Positions 8,627 to 16,781 of a DNA stretch of 64,000 nt are shown here, one piece after another. Positions within the stretch are counted from its first letter, which is position 1. Every line of letters begins with the position of its first letter. Below the pieces are notes generated by a model. It was not told where the DNA came from, searched no databases, and saw only the letters and a program-made list of their open reading frames with translations. Source of the DNA: Pseudomonas sp. QS1027 (GTDB taxonomy: Bacteria > Pseudomonadota > Gammaproteobacteria > Pseudomonadales > Pseudomonadaceae); the NCBI RefSeq assembly GCF_002814235.1, contig NZ_PHSU01000011.1:124001-188000 (forward strand), in the 5' to 3' direction. The position numbers were made by a program, and so were the translations under genes.

Positions 8627-9172
8627 ATGTCCCTGGAACAGAATTACACCGAGATCCTCGGCCAACTCGGCGAGGACGTCTCCCGCGAGGGTCTGCTCGA
8701 CACGCCCAAGCGCGCCGCCAAAGCCATGCAGTACCTTTGCCGCGGTTACGAACAGAGCCTGGAAGAAGTCACCAACGGTGCCTTGTTCAGCTCTGACAAC
8801 AGCGAAATGGTGCTGGTCAAGGACATCGAGCTCTACTCGTTGTGCGAACACCACCTGCTGCCCTTTATCGGCAAGGCCCATGTGGCCTACATCCCGAGTG
8901 GCAAGGTGCTGGGCCTGTCCAAGGTCGCGCGTATCGTCGACATGTACGCCCGCCGCCTGCAGATCCAGGAAAACCTCAGCCGCCAGATCGCCGATGCAGT
9001 CCAGCAGGTGACCGGTGCCCTGGGTGTGGCGGTGGTGATCGAAGCCAAGCACATGTGCATGATGATGCGCGGCGTGGAGAAACAGAATTCGTCGATGATC
9101 ACCTCGGTGATGCTCGGTGAGTTCCGCGAAAACGCCGCGACCCGCAGCGAGTTCCTGGCGCTGATCAAGTAA
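8627..9172 (+). CDS. folE: GTP cyclohydrolase I (FolE, type IA)
   Basis: FolE converts GTP to 7,8-dihydroneopterin triphosphate, the first step of folate biosynthesis, as a toroidal cytoplasmic oligomer. The 181-residue length is typical. [20 protein letters not shown] carries the Cys and His zinc ligands, and [11 protein letters not shown] the second Cys ligand. [15 protein letters not shown] is the conserved N-terminal helix. The zinc-ligand set makes this the zinc-dependent IA form rather than IB. ATG 8627 is the natural start. A strong terminator follows 12 bp after the stop. Confidence 0.97.
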   Translation: MSLEQNYTEILGQLGEDVSREGLLDTPKRAAKAMQYLCRGYEQSLEEVTNGALFSSDNSEMVLVKDIELYSLCEHHLLPFIGKAHVAYIPSGKVLGLSKVARIVDMYARRLQIQENLSRQIADAVQQVTGALGVAVVIEAKHMCMMMRGVEKQNSSMITSVMLGEFRENAATRSEFLALIK

Positions 9173-9184
9173 GATCGGGCGACA

Positions 9185-9217
9185 GAAAAAACCGGCACTC
9201 ATCGCCGGTTTTTTTTC
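9185..9217 (+). terminator. Rho-independent terminator of folE
   Basis: AAAAAACCGGC at 9185-9195 pairs with GCCGGTTTTTT at 9203-9213 around a 7-nt loop, followed by TTC. This is a classic intrinsic terminator. Confidence 0.92.
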
Positions 9218-9273
9218 GCATGGGGAAAATCAGGTAAGCTGCGCCCCTTCTCCACCGCCCGCGAGGCTATCCC

Positions 9274-9645
9274 GTGTTCGTCAAAGCACTTCGAGTCGGC
9301 CTGGGCCAACTCATCATCTTCATCGATTTCCTCACCCGACCAAGCAAGCAAAAGCGCTCCGCGCCGGACCAGGCCAAGGTCGATGCCGCAGCCAGGGACC
9401 TGACCCTGTATCAGTTCCACGCCTGCCCGTTCTGCGTGAAAACCCGCCGCACCCTGCGCCGTCTGAACGTACCAGTGGCCCTGCGTGACGCGAAGAACAA
9501 CGAACAGGATCGCCAGACCCTGCTCGAGCAAGGCGGCAAGATCAAGGTGCCGTGCCTGCGCATCGAAGAAAACGGCCAGACCACCTGGATGTACGAGTCC
9601 AAGGTGATCATCGATTACCTGGACAAGCGCTTTGCCGCCGCCTGA
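9274..9645 (+). CDS. Glutaredoxin-like thioredoxin-fold protein (GST N-terminal type)
   Basis: A 123-residue protein with a hydrophobic N-terminal helix (about residues 8-20, GLGQLIIFIDFL) and a glutaredoxin/GST-N domain. The redox motif CPFC spans residues 51-54 (YQFHACPFCVKTRRTL), then KIKVPCLRI carries the cis-Pro and ESKVIIDYLDKRF closes the fold. It probably reduces glutathione mixed disulfides, possibly tethered to the inner membrane by its N-terminus. GTG 9274 is the likely start; only a weak Shine-Dalgarno sequence is seen. It converges on the LprI-like gene at 9658 with only 12 bp between stops. Confidence 0.85.
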   Translation: MFVKALRVGLGQLIIFIDFLTRPSKQKRSAPDQAKVDAAARDLTLYQFHACPFCVKTRRTLRRLNVPVALRDAKNNEQDRQTLLEQGGKIKVPCLRIEENGQTTWMYESKVIIDYLDKRFAAA

Positions 9646-9657
9646 ATCCGGTCGCCG

Positions 9658-10053
9658 TCAATTACGGCAACCATTGGTTTCATCACGGCATTCGGTATAG
9701 GCCTTCAATTGCGCCGCCCGTTGCTTGGTCAGTTCAGTCTTGCACTGCAGATCAAGCAACGGCCAGATCGAACCGCCATCCGCCGGCTTGCCATTCTGAT
9801 ACAGGCAATCGGCGTCACGGAAAGCCAGCCACTTGCGCTGGGCGTCCTGGAGCGCGGCCTTGTTGGCCGGGGTCTTCAGGTAATCCATCTGGGTCTTGTA
9901 GTAGGTGTTCAGGTCGTTGTCGGCCTGCTTGAAGGCCTTGCCCGCACATTCATTCATCGACGCCTGGTTGGCATCGCAGTTATCGGCTGCCTGTACACCC
10001 GCGGCCAGGCCCAGCAGGCCGATTGTCAAAAACGCTATGAGTGGGTATTTCAT
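9658..10053 (-). CDS. LprI-family secreted protein (DUF1311, lysozyme-inhibitor-like)
   Basis: A 131-residue exported protein. The N-terminus MKYPLIAFLTIGLLGLAAGV ends in VQA-A, a signal peptidase I site near residue 23. The mature part has six cysteines and the DUF1311/LprI pattern (NECAGKAFKQADNDLNTYY, QRKWLAFRDADCLY, CRDETNGC). LprI of mycobacteria inhibits lysozyme, but most proteobacterial members are uncharacterised. I chose ATG 10053 because it begins the signal peptide; an upstream in-frame start at 10131 would spoil it. Likely monocistronic and periplasmic. Confidence 0.88.
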   Translation of the reverse strand: MKYPLIAFLTIGLLGLAAGVQAADNCDANQASMNECAGKAFKQADNDLNTYYKTQMDYLKTPANKAALQDAQRKWLAFRDADCLYQNGKPADGGSIWPLLDLQCKTELTKQRAAQLKAYTECRDETNGCRN

Positions 10054-10136
10054 GGACGGCACCCCGTTCAATGGATAAAAAACCAAGTTCTCGTAGGACC
10101 TCGCCGGCGGCAAAAGTGCTTGCGCGGGCAAAAATA

Positions 10137-10158
10137 AACCGGCCCTGAGGCCGGTTCA
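10137..10158 (-). terminator. Terminator of the GST/aminotransferase unit
   Basis: On the minus strand, AACCGGCC and GGCCGGTT pair around a tiny loop, followed by TATTTTTG. It lies 20 bp after the GST stop codon. Confidence 0.7.
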
Positions 10159-10178
10159 GGTGTTTCTGAATCTATCGC

Positions 10179-10781
10179 TCAATCAAGCATGCCGACATGC
10201 TTCGGATGGCTGGCCACCCGCTGCAACCAGGCCTGGATGCCTGGGTATTCGCTCAAGTCGAAGCCACCCTGATGGGCCACATGGGTATAGGCATACAGCG
10301 CGATGTCGGCGATCGAATAGTGCTCGCCCACCAGGTACGGGGTTTGCTGAAGCTGCTTCTCCATCACCTTCAGCGCCTTGTGCCCACGCTTCTGCAGCTT
10401 GAGGTATTCCTCGCGACGCTCCTCCGGCAGGCCCAGGTAGAACTCGATAAACCGCGCCACCGCGATATAGGGCTCGTGGCTGTACTGCTCGAAGAACTGC
10501 CATTGCAGGACCTGGGTGCGCAGACGCGGCTCGGTCGGCAGGAACTCGCTGCCATCGGCCAGGAAGTTGAGAATCGCGTTGGACTCCCACAGGCAGGTGC
10601 CGTCTTCCAGCTCCAGCACCGGGACTTTGCCGTTGGGGTTCTTCGCCAGGAATTCCGGGGTCTCGGTGTCACCCTTGAGGATGTCCACCGGGTGCCAGCG
10701 ATATTCCTGCCCCAGCAAGTGCAGCATCAGCTTGATCTTGTAGCAATTGCCCGACTGGTAATCGCCATAAACCTTGTACAT
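10179..10781 (-). CDS. Glutathione S-transferase
   Basis: A 200-residue cytosolic GST. The N-terminal thioredoxin-like domain has YGDYQSGNCYKIKLML with Ser/Asn near the glutathione thiol, NPNGKVPVLEL with the cis-Pro, and LWESNAILNFLA with the Glu-Ser glutathione contact. The C-terminal all-helical domain (EQYSHEPYIAVARF, YSIADIALYAYTHVA) is typical. Substrate unknown. ATG 10781 follows GGGAGGGCC. It begins 10 bp after the stop codon of the aminotransferase gene upstream, so the two form an operon read from the divergent region at 11959-12041. Confidence 0.92.
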   Translation of the reverse strand: MYKVYGDYQSGNCYKIKLMLHLLGQEYRWHPVDILKGDTETPEFLAKNPNGKVPVLELEDGTCLWESNAILNFLADGSEFLPTEPRLRTQVLQWQFFEQYSHEPYIAVARFIEFYLGLPEERREEYLKLQKRGHKALKVMEKQLQQTPYLVGEHYSIADIALYAYTHVAHQGGFDLSEYPGIQAWLQRVASHPKHVGMLD

Positions 10782-10791
10782 GGCCCTCCCC

Positions 10792-11958
10792 TTAAGCCGC
10801 TTGTGCAGCCTGTGCGTGACGGATGACAGCAGCCAGGCGCTTGAGACCTTCGTCCAGGCGCTCCGGTGCGATGTGACTGAAGTTGAGACGAAGATTACCC
10901 GGATTACGCTCCGGTTCGGCAAAAAAAGGTTCGCCGGGCATGAATGCGACGTCCCGGCTCAACGCCTCGGCGAGCAAGGTACGGGTATCCAGCGGCTGCT
11001 TGAGGGTCAGCCAGAAGAACAAACCGCCCTGTGGCACCTGCCAATCGGCCAGGTCAGCGAAGTGGCACTCCAATGCCTGTTGAAAGGCATCCCGTCTGAC
11101 CCGGTAAAAGTCACGGAGTTGCACCAGGTGCTGGCGATACTTTTCCGTACCTATCCACTGCAACGCCTGCCACTGGCCGATGCGGTTGGTGTGCAGGTCC
11201 GCCGACTGCTTGAGCTTGAGCAGATGGGGGAACAGGTCCGGGCTGGCAATCAGGTAACCGACCCGCAAGCCGGGGGCCAGGGTCTTGGAAACGGTGCCGC
11301 TGTAGATCCAGCTGGCACGCTGCAAGCGCCCGGCAATCGGTACCGCGCTGACGCCATCGTAACTGAGCTCACGATAGGGCTCGTCTTCGATCAAGGTCAC
11401 CCCGAACTCATCGAGCAATGCCGCCACGGCGGCGCGCTTGGCTTCGCTATAGCAAACGGCGGACGGGTTCTGGAAGGTCGGGATCAGGTAGATAAAGGCC
11501 GGGTTGTGTTTTTCCAGGCGGGCGCGCAACTGGAGCAGATCAGGTCCGTCATGCTCCTGGGGGATACTCAGGCAATCGGCACCGAACAGCTGGAAAATCT
11601 GCAGGGCCGCCAGATAGGTCGGGGCCTCAAGGAGAATATCGGTGCCCTTGTCGATGTACAGCTTGGCCGCCAGATCCAGGGCCTGCTGCGACCCGCTGAC
11701 CACCAATACCTGGCTGGCCTGGCAGTCGATACCCCGCGCCCGCGCCTCGGCGGCCAAGGCTTCACGCAAGGCCGGCTCGCCCTCACTCATGCCGTACTGC
11801 CCCATGGCGACTGGCATCCCCTCCCATGCCAATGTCGGCAGCATCGCTTCGGCCGGCAGCCCACCGGCGAACGACATCACCTCGGGACGCTGTGCGGCGG
11901 CGAGGATTTCACGAATCAGGGAGCTTTTCAGACGGGTCACGCGTTCGGAGAAGGCCAT
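10792..11958 (-). CDS. PLP-dependent aminotransferase (2-aminoadipate/MocR-type fold I)
   Basis: A 388-residue fold-type I aminotransferase close to the 2-aminoadipate/kynurenine transaminase group. The Schiff-base lysine is Lys225 in IYSGTVSKTLAPGLRVGY, and LIEDEPYRELSY supplies the cofactor Asp. The N-terminal MSFAGGLPAEAMLP is the usual substrate-gate region. It lacks a GntR-type DNA-binding domain, so it is an enzyme, not a MocR regulator. Exact amino donor unknown. ATG 11958 has no strong Shine-Dalgarno sequence. It is divergent from marR and precedes a GST; two inverted-repeat sites lie in the shared promoter region. Confidence 0.88.
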   Translation of the reverse strand: MAFSERVTRLKSSLIREILAAAQRPEVMSFAGGLPAEAMLPTLAWEGMPVAMGQYGMSEGEPALREALAAEARARGIDCQASQVLVVSGSQQALDLAAKLYIDKGTDILLEAPTYLAALQIFQLFGADCLSIPQEHDGPDLLQLRARLEKHNPAFIYLIPTFQNPSAVCYSEAKRAAVAALLDEFGVTLIEDEPYRELSYDGVSAVPIAGRLQRASWIYSGTVSKTLAPGLRVGYLIASPDLFPHLLKLKQSADLHTNRIGQWQALQWIGTEKYRQHLVQLRDFYRVRRDAFQQALECHFADLADWQVPQGGLFFWLTLKQPLDTRTLLAEALSRDVAFMPGEPFFAEPERNPGNLRLNFSHIAPERLDEGLKRLAAVIRHAQAAQAA

Positions 11959-11993
11959 GGCAGGTCACCGGTAGCTAAGTGAGCGAAAAGTAC

Positions 11994-12050
11994 GTCAAAC
12001 TGCTTGACCGAAATTACGACGCCGAGAGCCAATACGTCAACATGCTTGAC
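11994..12050. promoter_or_regulatory. Two GTCAA-N5-TTGAC operator candidates between aminotransferase and marR
   Basis: GTCAAACTGCTTGAC at 11994-12008 and GTCAACATGCTTGAC at 12036-12050 are near-identical inverted repeats whose centres are 42 bp apart, four DNA turns. They sit in the short gap between the divergent aminotransferase and marR starts, the downstream one overlapping the marR start codon. MarR proteins bind such palindromes to repress themselves and the divergent gene, so autoregulation is the natural inference. Confidence 0.6.
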
Positions 12051-12482
12051 CTTAAAAATTCGAATGCCCAGCAAGACGCCATGCAGGCTTTCTTTTTCGG
12101 TTACCAGGCGTTCACCGCCAAAGCCGACGAAATGCTCGAGCGTCGTGGCTTGAGCCGGGTGCACCAGCGCATTGTGTTTTTTATCGCCCGTTACCCGGAC
12201 GTGAGCGTCAAGGAGCTGCTGGCCTTGCTCGGCGTCAGCAAACAGGCGCTGAACATGCCGTTGCGTCAACTGACTGAAATGGACCTGGTGCGCAGCCTTG
12301 CGTCCGAGACCGACAAGCGCAAACGCCTGCTGCGCCTGACGGCGGACGGGGCAAGCCTGGAAGAGTCGTTGCGCCGTGAGCAGGTCAAGTTGTTGCAGAA
12401 GGCCTTTGCCCAGGCCGGTGAAGCCGCGGTGGACGGCTGGCTGGCGGTGAACCTGGCGCTGGGGGAGAACCGCCCTTCCTGA
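12042..12482 (+). CDS. MarR-family transcriptional regulator
   Basis: A 146-residue winged-helix regulator. VHQRIVFFIARYPDVSVKEL, LLGVSKQALNMPLRQLTEMD and the wing ASETDKRKRLLRLT give the MarR helix-turn-helix and wing. A dimerisation helix pair lies at the ends. I chose ATG 12042 (MLDLKNSNAQQ) because the in-frame GTG at 11979 would place both operator candidates inside the gene; that alternative cannot be excluded. It is divergent from the aminotransferase-GST operon, which it may control. The ligand is unknown. Confidence 0.85.
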   Translation: MLDLKNSNAQQDAMQAFFFGYQAFTAKADEMLERRGLSRVHQRIVFFIARYPDVSVKELLALLGVSKQALNMPLRQLTEMDLVRSLASETDKRKRLLRLTADGASLEESLRREQVKLLQKAFAQAGEAAVDGWLAVNLALGENRPS

Positions 12483-12490
12483 TACACCCC

Positions 12491-12583
12491 TTGCAGGAGC
12501 CGGCGGGCTGGCGATAGCGGTTTATCAGGCGATAGAGATGTCGACTGTCAGATTGCGATCGCCAGCAAGCCGGCTCCTACAGG
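12491..12583. repeat. Paired REP-type hairpin
   Basis: TTGCAGGAGCCGGCGGGCTG followed by GCGAT faces GATCGCCAGCAAGCCGGCTC...CTACAGG across about 40 nt. It belongs to the TGTAGGAGCCGGCTTGC(C/T)GGCGAT class and lies downstream of marR. Confidence 0.75.
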
Positions 12584-12651
12584 TTTAGAGACAACTCCCG
12601 CCGACAAGACGCCACCTTCCGACGTATCGCACACAAATCAAAAAACATTAT

Positions 12652-12679
12652 TTGCTTTATTTGTATACAAAAGCATAAT
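12652..12679 (+). promoter_or_regulatory. Promoter of the purine permease with TTGTATACAA operator
   Basis: TTGCTT at 12652-12657 and CATAAT at 12674-12679 are spaced 16 bp and form a plausible sigma70 promoter. The perfect palindrome TTGTATACAA at 12661-12670 fills the spacer, so a bound protein would block RNA polymerase. The same decamer recurs at the puuE, glcG-like and gcl promoters. Apart from this and the REP pair, 12483-12797 holds nothing recognisable. Confidence 0.65.
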
Positions 12680-12797
12680 TCGTTTCGTGCGAGTTCCTGA
12701 CTTTATAGTCAACAAACCCGTGCTGCCTCAAAGAGCCGCTGCCCGCCCTTGCGTCCGGCTCTGGAAATAACAATAAAACTCTTGAGGAGTACTCGCT

Positions 12798-14147
12798 GTG
12801 GAAAGCCGCAAATCCGAAGCCCCCCTGCTGGACCTGTCGCCACCGTCAAGTTCCGGTCTGCTGGAACGCCTGTTCAAGCTCAGGTTGCATGGCACCACGG
12901 TGAAAACCGAACTGATCGCCGGGGTGACCACCTTCATCACCATGGCCTACATCATCTTCGTCAACCCGAACATCATGGCTGACGCCGGTATCGACCACGG
13001 CGCCGCCTTTGTCGCCACCTGCATCGCCGCCGCCCTCGGCTGCCTGCTGATGGGCCTGTACGCCAACTGGCCGGTGGGCCTGGCCCCGGGCATGGGCCTG
13101 AACGCGTTCTTCACCTACACCGTGGTCGGCACTATGGGTTATCACTGGGAAACCGCCCTCGGCGCGGTGTTTATCTCCGGCGTGCTGTTCATGGCCCTGA
13201 CCCTGTCGCGGATCCGCGAATGGTTGCTCAACAGCATTCCCGTCAGCCTGCGCCATGCGATGGGTGCAGGGGTCGGGTTGTTTCTCGGGGTGATCGGCCT
13301 GAAAACCGCCGGGATCGTCGTCGCCAGCCCCGCCACCCTGATCAAGCTCGGATCCCTGCATGAACCCGGCCCGCTGCTGGCGGCGATCTGCTTCCTGATG
13401 ATCGCGATCCTCAGCTACCACCGGGTCTTCGGCGCCATCCTGATCAGCATCATCACCGTGACCCTGGCCGGCTGGGGCCTGGGCCTGGTGGAATACCACG
13501 GCATCTTTTCCACGCCACCGAGCCTGGCCCCGACCTGGATGGCCATGGACCTGAAGGGCGTGTTCAACGTCAGCATGATCAGCGTGGTCCTGGCCTTCCT
13601 CTTCGTGCACATGTTCGACACCGCCGGCACCCTGATGGGCGTCGCCCAGCGCGCCGGCCTGGTGAACGCCGAAGGCCGCATCGAGAACCTGTCCCGGGCC
13701 ATGAAGGCGGACAGCGTCTCCAGCGTATTCGGTGCGGTGGTCGGTGTGCCGCCGGTCACCAGCTACGTGGAAAGTGCCGCGGGTGTCGCTGCTGGTGGTC
13801 GGACTGGTCTGACCGCTGTTACTGTAGGTATCCTGTTTGTCGCGGCCATGTTCTTTGCCCCGCTGGCTGGCATGATCCCTGCGTACGCGACCGCCGGCGC
13901 GCTGATTTACGTGGCAATGCTGATGATGAGTGGCATGGCGCATATCGAGTGGGACGACGCGACGGACAGCATTCCGGCGATTGTCACGGCGATCATGATG
14001 CCACTGACTTTTTCGGTCGCCGACGGCATTGCCCTGGGTTTTATCACCTATGTGGCGCTGAAGGCCGGGACCGGCAAGTTCAAGGATATTTCCATCAGCC
14101 TGTGGGTGTTGTGCGCCATTTTTATCGCCAAGTTCATCTTTCTGTAA
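12798..14147 (+). CDS. Purine permease, AzgA/PbuG family (adenine/guanine/hypoxanthine)
   Basis: A 449-residue inner-membrane NCS2-superfamily proton symporter of the AzgA subgroup, with about 12-14 hydrophobic segments. Diagnostic sequences are ELIAGVTTFITMAYIIFVNP, the GLAPGMGLNAFFTYTVVG motif, and VGVPPVTSYVESAAGVAAGG, which closely match bacterial hypoxanthine/guanine transporters. The start is GTG 12798 with GAGGAG nine bases upstream. Its promoter carries the TTGTATACAA operator shared with the urate catabolic genes, so it probably feeds purines into that pathway. A short terminator follows at 14171. Confidence 0.92.
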   Translation: MESRKSEAPLLDLSPPSSSGLLERLFKLRLHGTTVKTELIAGVTTFITMAYIIFVNPNIMADAGIDHGAAFVATCIAAALGCLLMGLYANWPVGLAPGMGLNAFFTYTVVGTMGYHWETALGAVFISGVLFMALTLSRIREWLLNSIPVSLRHAMGAGVGLFLGVIGLKTAGIVVASPATLIKLGSLHEPGPLLAAICFLMIAILSYHRVFGAILISIITVTLAGWGLGLVEYHGIFSTPPSLAPTWMAMDLKGVFNVSMISVVLAFLFVHMFDTAGTLMGVAQRAGLVNAEGRIENLSRAMKADSVSSVFGAVVGVPPVTSYVESAAGVAAGGRTGLTAVTVGILFVAAMFFAPLAGMIPAYATAGALIYVAMLMMSGMAHIEWDDATDSIPAIVTAIMMPLTFSVADGIALGFITYVALKAGTGKFKDISISLWVLCAIFIAKFIFL

Positions 14148-14170
14148 GAGAACCCAGGCGGTAGTAACCG

Positions 14171-14192
14171 GCCTCACTTCGGTGGGGCTTTT
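14171..14192 (+). terminator. Terminator of the purine permease gene
   Basis: GCCTCAC-TTCG-GTGGGGC followed by TTTT forms a UUCG-capped hairpin between the permease and LysE-family genes. Confidence 0.75.
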
Positions 14193-14211
14193 GTACGAAG
14201 GGAGAAACCTG

Positions 14212-14838
14212 ATGAGTCTGGAAACCTGGTTGTTGTTCAGCAGTGCCGCCCTGGTGGTGATCCTGATCCCCGGGCCACTGTCGCTGCTGATGATCAGCAA
14301 CAGCCTGAATTATGGATTGCGTCGCTCATACCCGGCCTTTCTCGGCGGTGTCAGCGCCTCGATCTGCTTGTTGAGCGCCTCGGCCCTGGGCCTGGGTGCG
14401 TTGCTGCTGGCCTCGGAGCGGTTGTTCAGTGCCCTGAAGATTGTCGGCGCGTTGTACCTGTTCTACCTCGCCTGGCAGAGCTGGCAGCAATCACGGCAAC
14501 CGGCACGGGCGGCGAATGTGCCCGAAACCGCGCCGGTCCCGCGCTTTCGTGCCCTGTTTGGGCGCGCCTTTGTGCTCGGCGCCAGCAACCCGAAGGACAT
14601 CCTGTTCTTCGCCGCCTTCCTGCCGCAGTTCCTCAAGGCCGACCAACCGTTTCTCGGCCAGTTGCAGGTGATGATCGCCACCTGGACCGTGCTGGACCTG
14701 CTGTGCAAGCTGGCTTATGGCCTCGGCGCCCATGGTGCGGCGGGGTATTTGCGCAGCGGCAAGGGGCAGGACTGGTTCAACCGGATCAGCGCCGGGTTGT
14801 TCGGTGGGGCGGGCGCGGTGTCGTTGTTGAGCCGTTAG
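14212..14838 (+). CDS. LysE/RhtB-family amino-acid exporter
   Basis: A 208-residue inner-membrane protein with about six hydrophobic segments. The family signature LIPGPLSLLMISNSLNYGLR (with the conserved GP) near residues 20-39, FLGGVSASICL, LKIVGALYLFYLAWQSW and the downstream FVLGASNPKDILFF place it among LysE-type translocators that export amino acids or their analogues. Substrate unknown. I chose ATG 14212 (MSLETWLLF) with GAAGGGAG upstream rather than an in-frame start at 14182 that lies in the terminator of the preceding gene. No link to purine metabolism is evident. Confidence 0.9.
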   Translation: MSLETWLLFSSAALVVILIPGPLSLLMISNSLNYGLRRSYPAFLGGVSASICLLSASALGLGALLLASERLFSALKIVGALYLFYLAWQSWQQSRQPARAANVPETAPVPRFRALFGRAFVLGASNPKDILFFAAFLPQFLKADQPFLGQLQVMIATWTVLDLLCKLAYGLGAHGAAGYLRSGKGQDWFNRISAGLFGGAGAVSLLSR

Positions 14839-14857
14839 AGATGGAGTGCCAGTAATG

Positions 14858-14958
14858 GCCTCTTCGCGGGCAAGCTCCGCTCCCACAGCTTTGTGTCTGT
14901 ACACAATACCGAGATTGACTCGGACATTGTGGGAGCGGAGCTTGCCCGCGAAGAGGCC
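14858..14958. repeat. Paired REP-type hairpin
   Basis: GGCCTCTTCGCGGGCAAGCT followed by CCGCTCCCACA faces an exact inverted copy TGTGGGAGCGGAGCTTGCCC...GAAGAGGCC. The loop contains a further small inverted repeat at 14891-14906. Confidence 0.85.
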
Positions 14959-15003
14959 CTCACATTCACCATCACAACCTCTGCCAACCCAATCGCGAGA
15001 CAT

Positions 15004-15028
15004 AAAAAAGCCCGCAGTGAAAGCGGGC
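15004..15028 (-). terminator. Terminator of uraH
   Basis: On the minus strand GCCCGC and GCGGGC pair around a 7-nt loop and are followed by six T residues, about 40 bp after the uraH stop codon. Confidence 0.85.
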
Positions 15029-15067
15029 AAATAACCAAGGAAGCTTTTGCGCAGATGCTTGGGGAAT

Positions 15068-15421
15068 CTAGCTGCCTCGGTAGGTCGAATAGCTGTAAGG
15101 CGAAATCAGCAACGGTACATGGTAGTGATCCTGCTCGGCACTGATCCCGAAACGCAGCACCACCACGTCGAGGAACGCCGGCTCCGGCAGCGTCACGCCG
15201 CGAGCCCGATAGTAGTCACCGGCCTGGAACTGCAACTGATAGACCCCGGAGCGGTAATCGGCCCCTTGCAGCAACGGCGCGTCGCAGCGCCCGTCGCTGT
15301 TGGTCAGGGCGCTGGCAACCAGCTCCAGCTGTGCGCCTTCGACCCTGTACAGCTCGACCTTGATCGAACTGCCGGGGCAGCCATGTGCGGCATCCAAAAC
15401 ATGTGTAGTCAAACGTCCCAT
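15068..15421 (-). CDS. uraH: 5-hydroxyisourate hydrolase (transthyretin-like)
   Basis: UraH hydrolyses 5-hydroxyisourate, the product of urate oxidation, to OHCU. The 117-residue length is typical. The N-terminal GRLTTHVLDAAHGCPGSSIK carries the active-site His, the middle has the conserved Arg/Asp region, and the protein ends in SPYSYSTYRGS, the C-terminal YRGS signature that separates these enzymes from transthyretin. No signal peptide is present, so it acts in the cytoplasm. It is transcribed divergently from puuE; the 433-bp gap contains two operator-like palindromes, one near each gene. Confidence 0.96.
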   Translation of the reverse strand: MGRLTTHVLDAAHGCPGSSIKVELYRVEGAQLELVASALTNSDGRCDAPLLQGADYRSGVYQLQFQAGDYYRARGVTLPEPAFLDVVVLRFGISAEQDHYHVPLLISPYSYSTYRGS

Positions 15422-15557
15422 TGATTCTGCGGGCCGGCCCGCCCTTCAGGCAGATCAGGCCTCGCGCCTCCCGGAGTCAGTGGATAAAGGAGAAACCGGC
15501 CCCTGGCAAAACACCAGCTGACGCGGCTCGAAAATTATTAAGACACTTTTACAAAAT

Positions 15558-15569
15558 ATTGTACACAAT
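15558..15569. promoter_or_regulatory. Variant TTGTACACAA operator upstream of uraH
   Basis: ATTGTACACAAT differs at one central base from the TTGTATACAA site found elsewhere in the island. On the minus strand it includes TACAAT, a possible -10 element for uraH. It lies 137 bp upstream of the uraH start codon. Confidence 0.5.
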
Positions 15570-15766
15570 AAATTCGACATTTTTTTCCGCCATCTCCGCC
15601 CAACCCCTACCGGCCACGAATCCAGCGCAATCGCTTGCCAGTGCAAGACCTGCAAAGCATTAACTGACCGAACAGGCAAGTTTCTTGCAGGGTTTCCCAG
15701 GGCGAAACGTGCAGTCATTCGGCGGAAAGAAATGCAAAAAAACGGGCTTACAAAATGAATATAAAG

Positions 15767-15777
15767 TTGTATACAAT
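15767..15777. promoter_or_regulatory. TTGTATACAA operator overlapping the puuE promoter
   Basis: The perfect palindrome TTGTATACAA at 15767-15776 includes most of TACAAT (15772-15777), a good -10 element on the plus strand. TTACAA at 15748-15753 is a weak -35. It lies 78 bp upstream of puuE. The rest of 15422-15854 shows no gene. Confidence 0.6.
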
Positions 15778-15854
15778 CACTCCATCGCCGTGACGCCACC
15801 CGGTTTTGACGGGGCACCACGCAACCGTCACCACGAACAAGAAGGAAGACTGCA

Positions 15855-16781
15855 GTGAGCGCCGACTACCCACGCGACCTGATCGGTTACGGCAGCAACC
15901 CGCCTCACCCCCATTGGCCGGGCAATGCCCGCATCGCCTTGTCCTTCGTGCTCAACTACGAAGAAGGCGGCGAACGCAACATCCTCCATGGTGACTCGGA
16001 ATCCGAGTCCTTCCTCTCGGAAATGGTCGCGGCGCAGCCTCTGCAGGGCGCGCGCAACATGAGCATGGAGTCGCTCTACGAGTATGGCAGCCGTGCCGGC
16101 GTGTGGCGGATTCTCAAGCTGTTCAAGCGCTTCGATATTCCCCTGACCGTATTCGCCGTGGCCATGGCCGCCCAGCGCCACCCGGACGTGATCCGCGCCA
16201 TGGTCGAGGCCGGCCACGAGATCTGCAGCCACGGTTACCGCTGGATCGACTACCAGTACATGGACGAAGCCCAGGAGCGCGAGCACCTGCTCGAAGCCAT
16301 CCGCATCCTCACCGAGATCAGCGGCGAACGTCCGCTGGGCTGGTACACCGGACGCACCGGGCCGAACACCCGCAAGCTGGTGATGGAGGAAGGCGGTTTC
16401 CTCTATGACTCGGACACCTACGACGACGACCTGCCCTACTGGGAGCCCAACAGCCCCACCGGCAAGCCGCACCTGGTGATTCCCTACACCCTCGACACCA
16501 ACGACATGCGCTTCACCCAGGTGCAGGGCTTCAACACCGGCGACGATTTCTACCAGTACCTCAAGGATGCCTTCGACGTGCTCTACGCTGAAGGCGACGA
16601 AGCGCCAAAGATGCTCTCCATCGGCTTGCACTGCCGCCTGATCGGCCGCCCGGCACGCCTGGCCGCCCTCCAGCGCTTCATCGAATACGTCAAGGGCCAT
16701 GACCGGGTCTGGTTCAGTCGCCGGGTCGATATCGCCCGTCACTGGCACGCCACCCACCCTTTCCAGGGAGCTGCGAAATGA
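15855..16781 (+). CDS. puuE: Allantoinase PuuE (polysaccharide-deacetylase-like)
   Basis: PuuE hydrolyses allantoin to allantoate. It is unrelated to the metal-dependent amidohydrolase AllB and belongs to the NodB/polysaccharide deacetylase fold. The 308-residue length is normal. Visible family features are RDLIGYGSNPPHPHWPGNAR at the N-terminus, LNYEEGGERNILHGD, HEICSHGYRWIDYQ with the conserved His residues, and GWYTGRTGPNT. The start GTG 15855 has AAGGAAG upstream. It overlaps uraD by four bases (ATGA), which shows translational coupling. It leads the unit puuE-uraD-alc-allA-puuD. Confidence 0.95.
   Translation: MSADYPRDLIGYGSNPPHPHWPGNARIALSFVLNYEEGGERNILHGDSESESFLSEMVAAQPLQGARNMSMESLYEYGSRAGVWRILKLFKRFDIPLTVFAVAMAAQRHPDVIRAMVEAGHEICSHGYRWIDYQYMDEAQEREHLLEAIRILTEISGERPLGWYTGRTGPNTRKLVMEEGGFLYDSDTYDDDLPYWEPNSPTGKPHLVIPYTLDTNDMRFTQVQGFNTGDDFYQYLKDAFDVLYAEGDEAPKMLSIGLHCRLIGRPARLAALQRFIEYVKGHDRVWFSRRVDIARHWHATHPFQGAAK

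Noticed and set aside
14891..14906. TTGTGT-N4-ACACAA inverted repeat resembling the purine operator
   Set aside because: It is in the loop of a REP pair, its core differs in spacing from TTGTATACAA, and no purine gene starts there.
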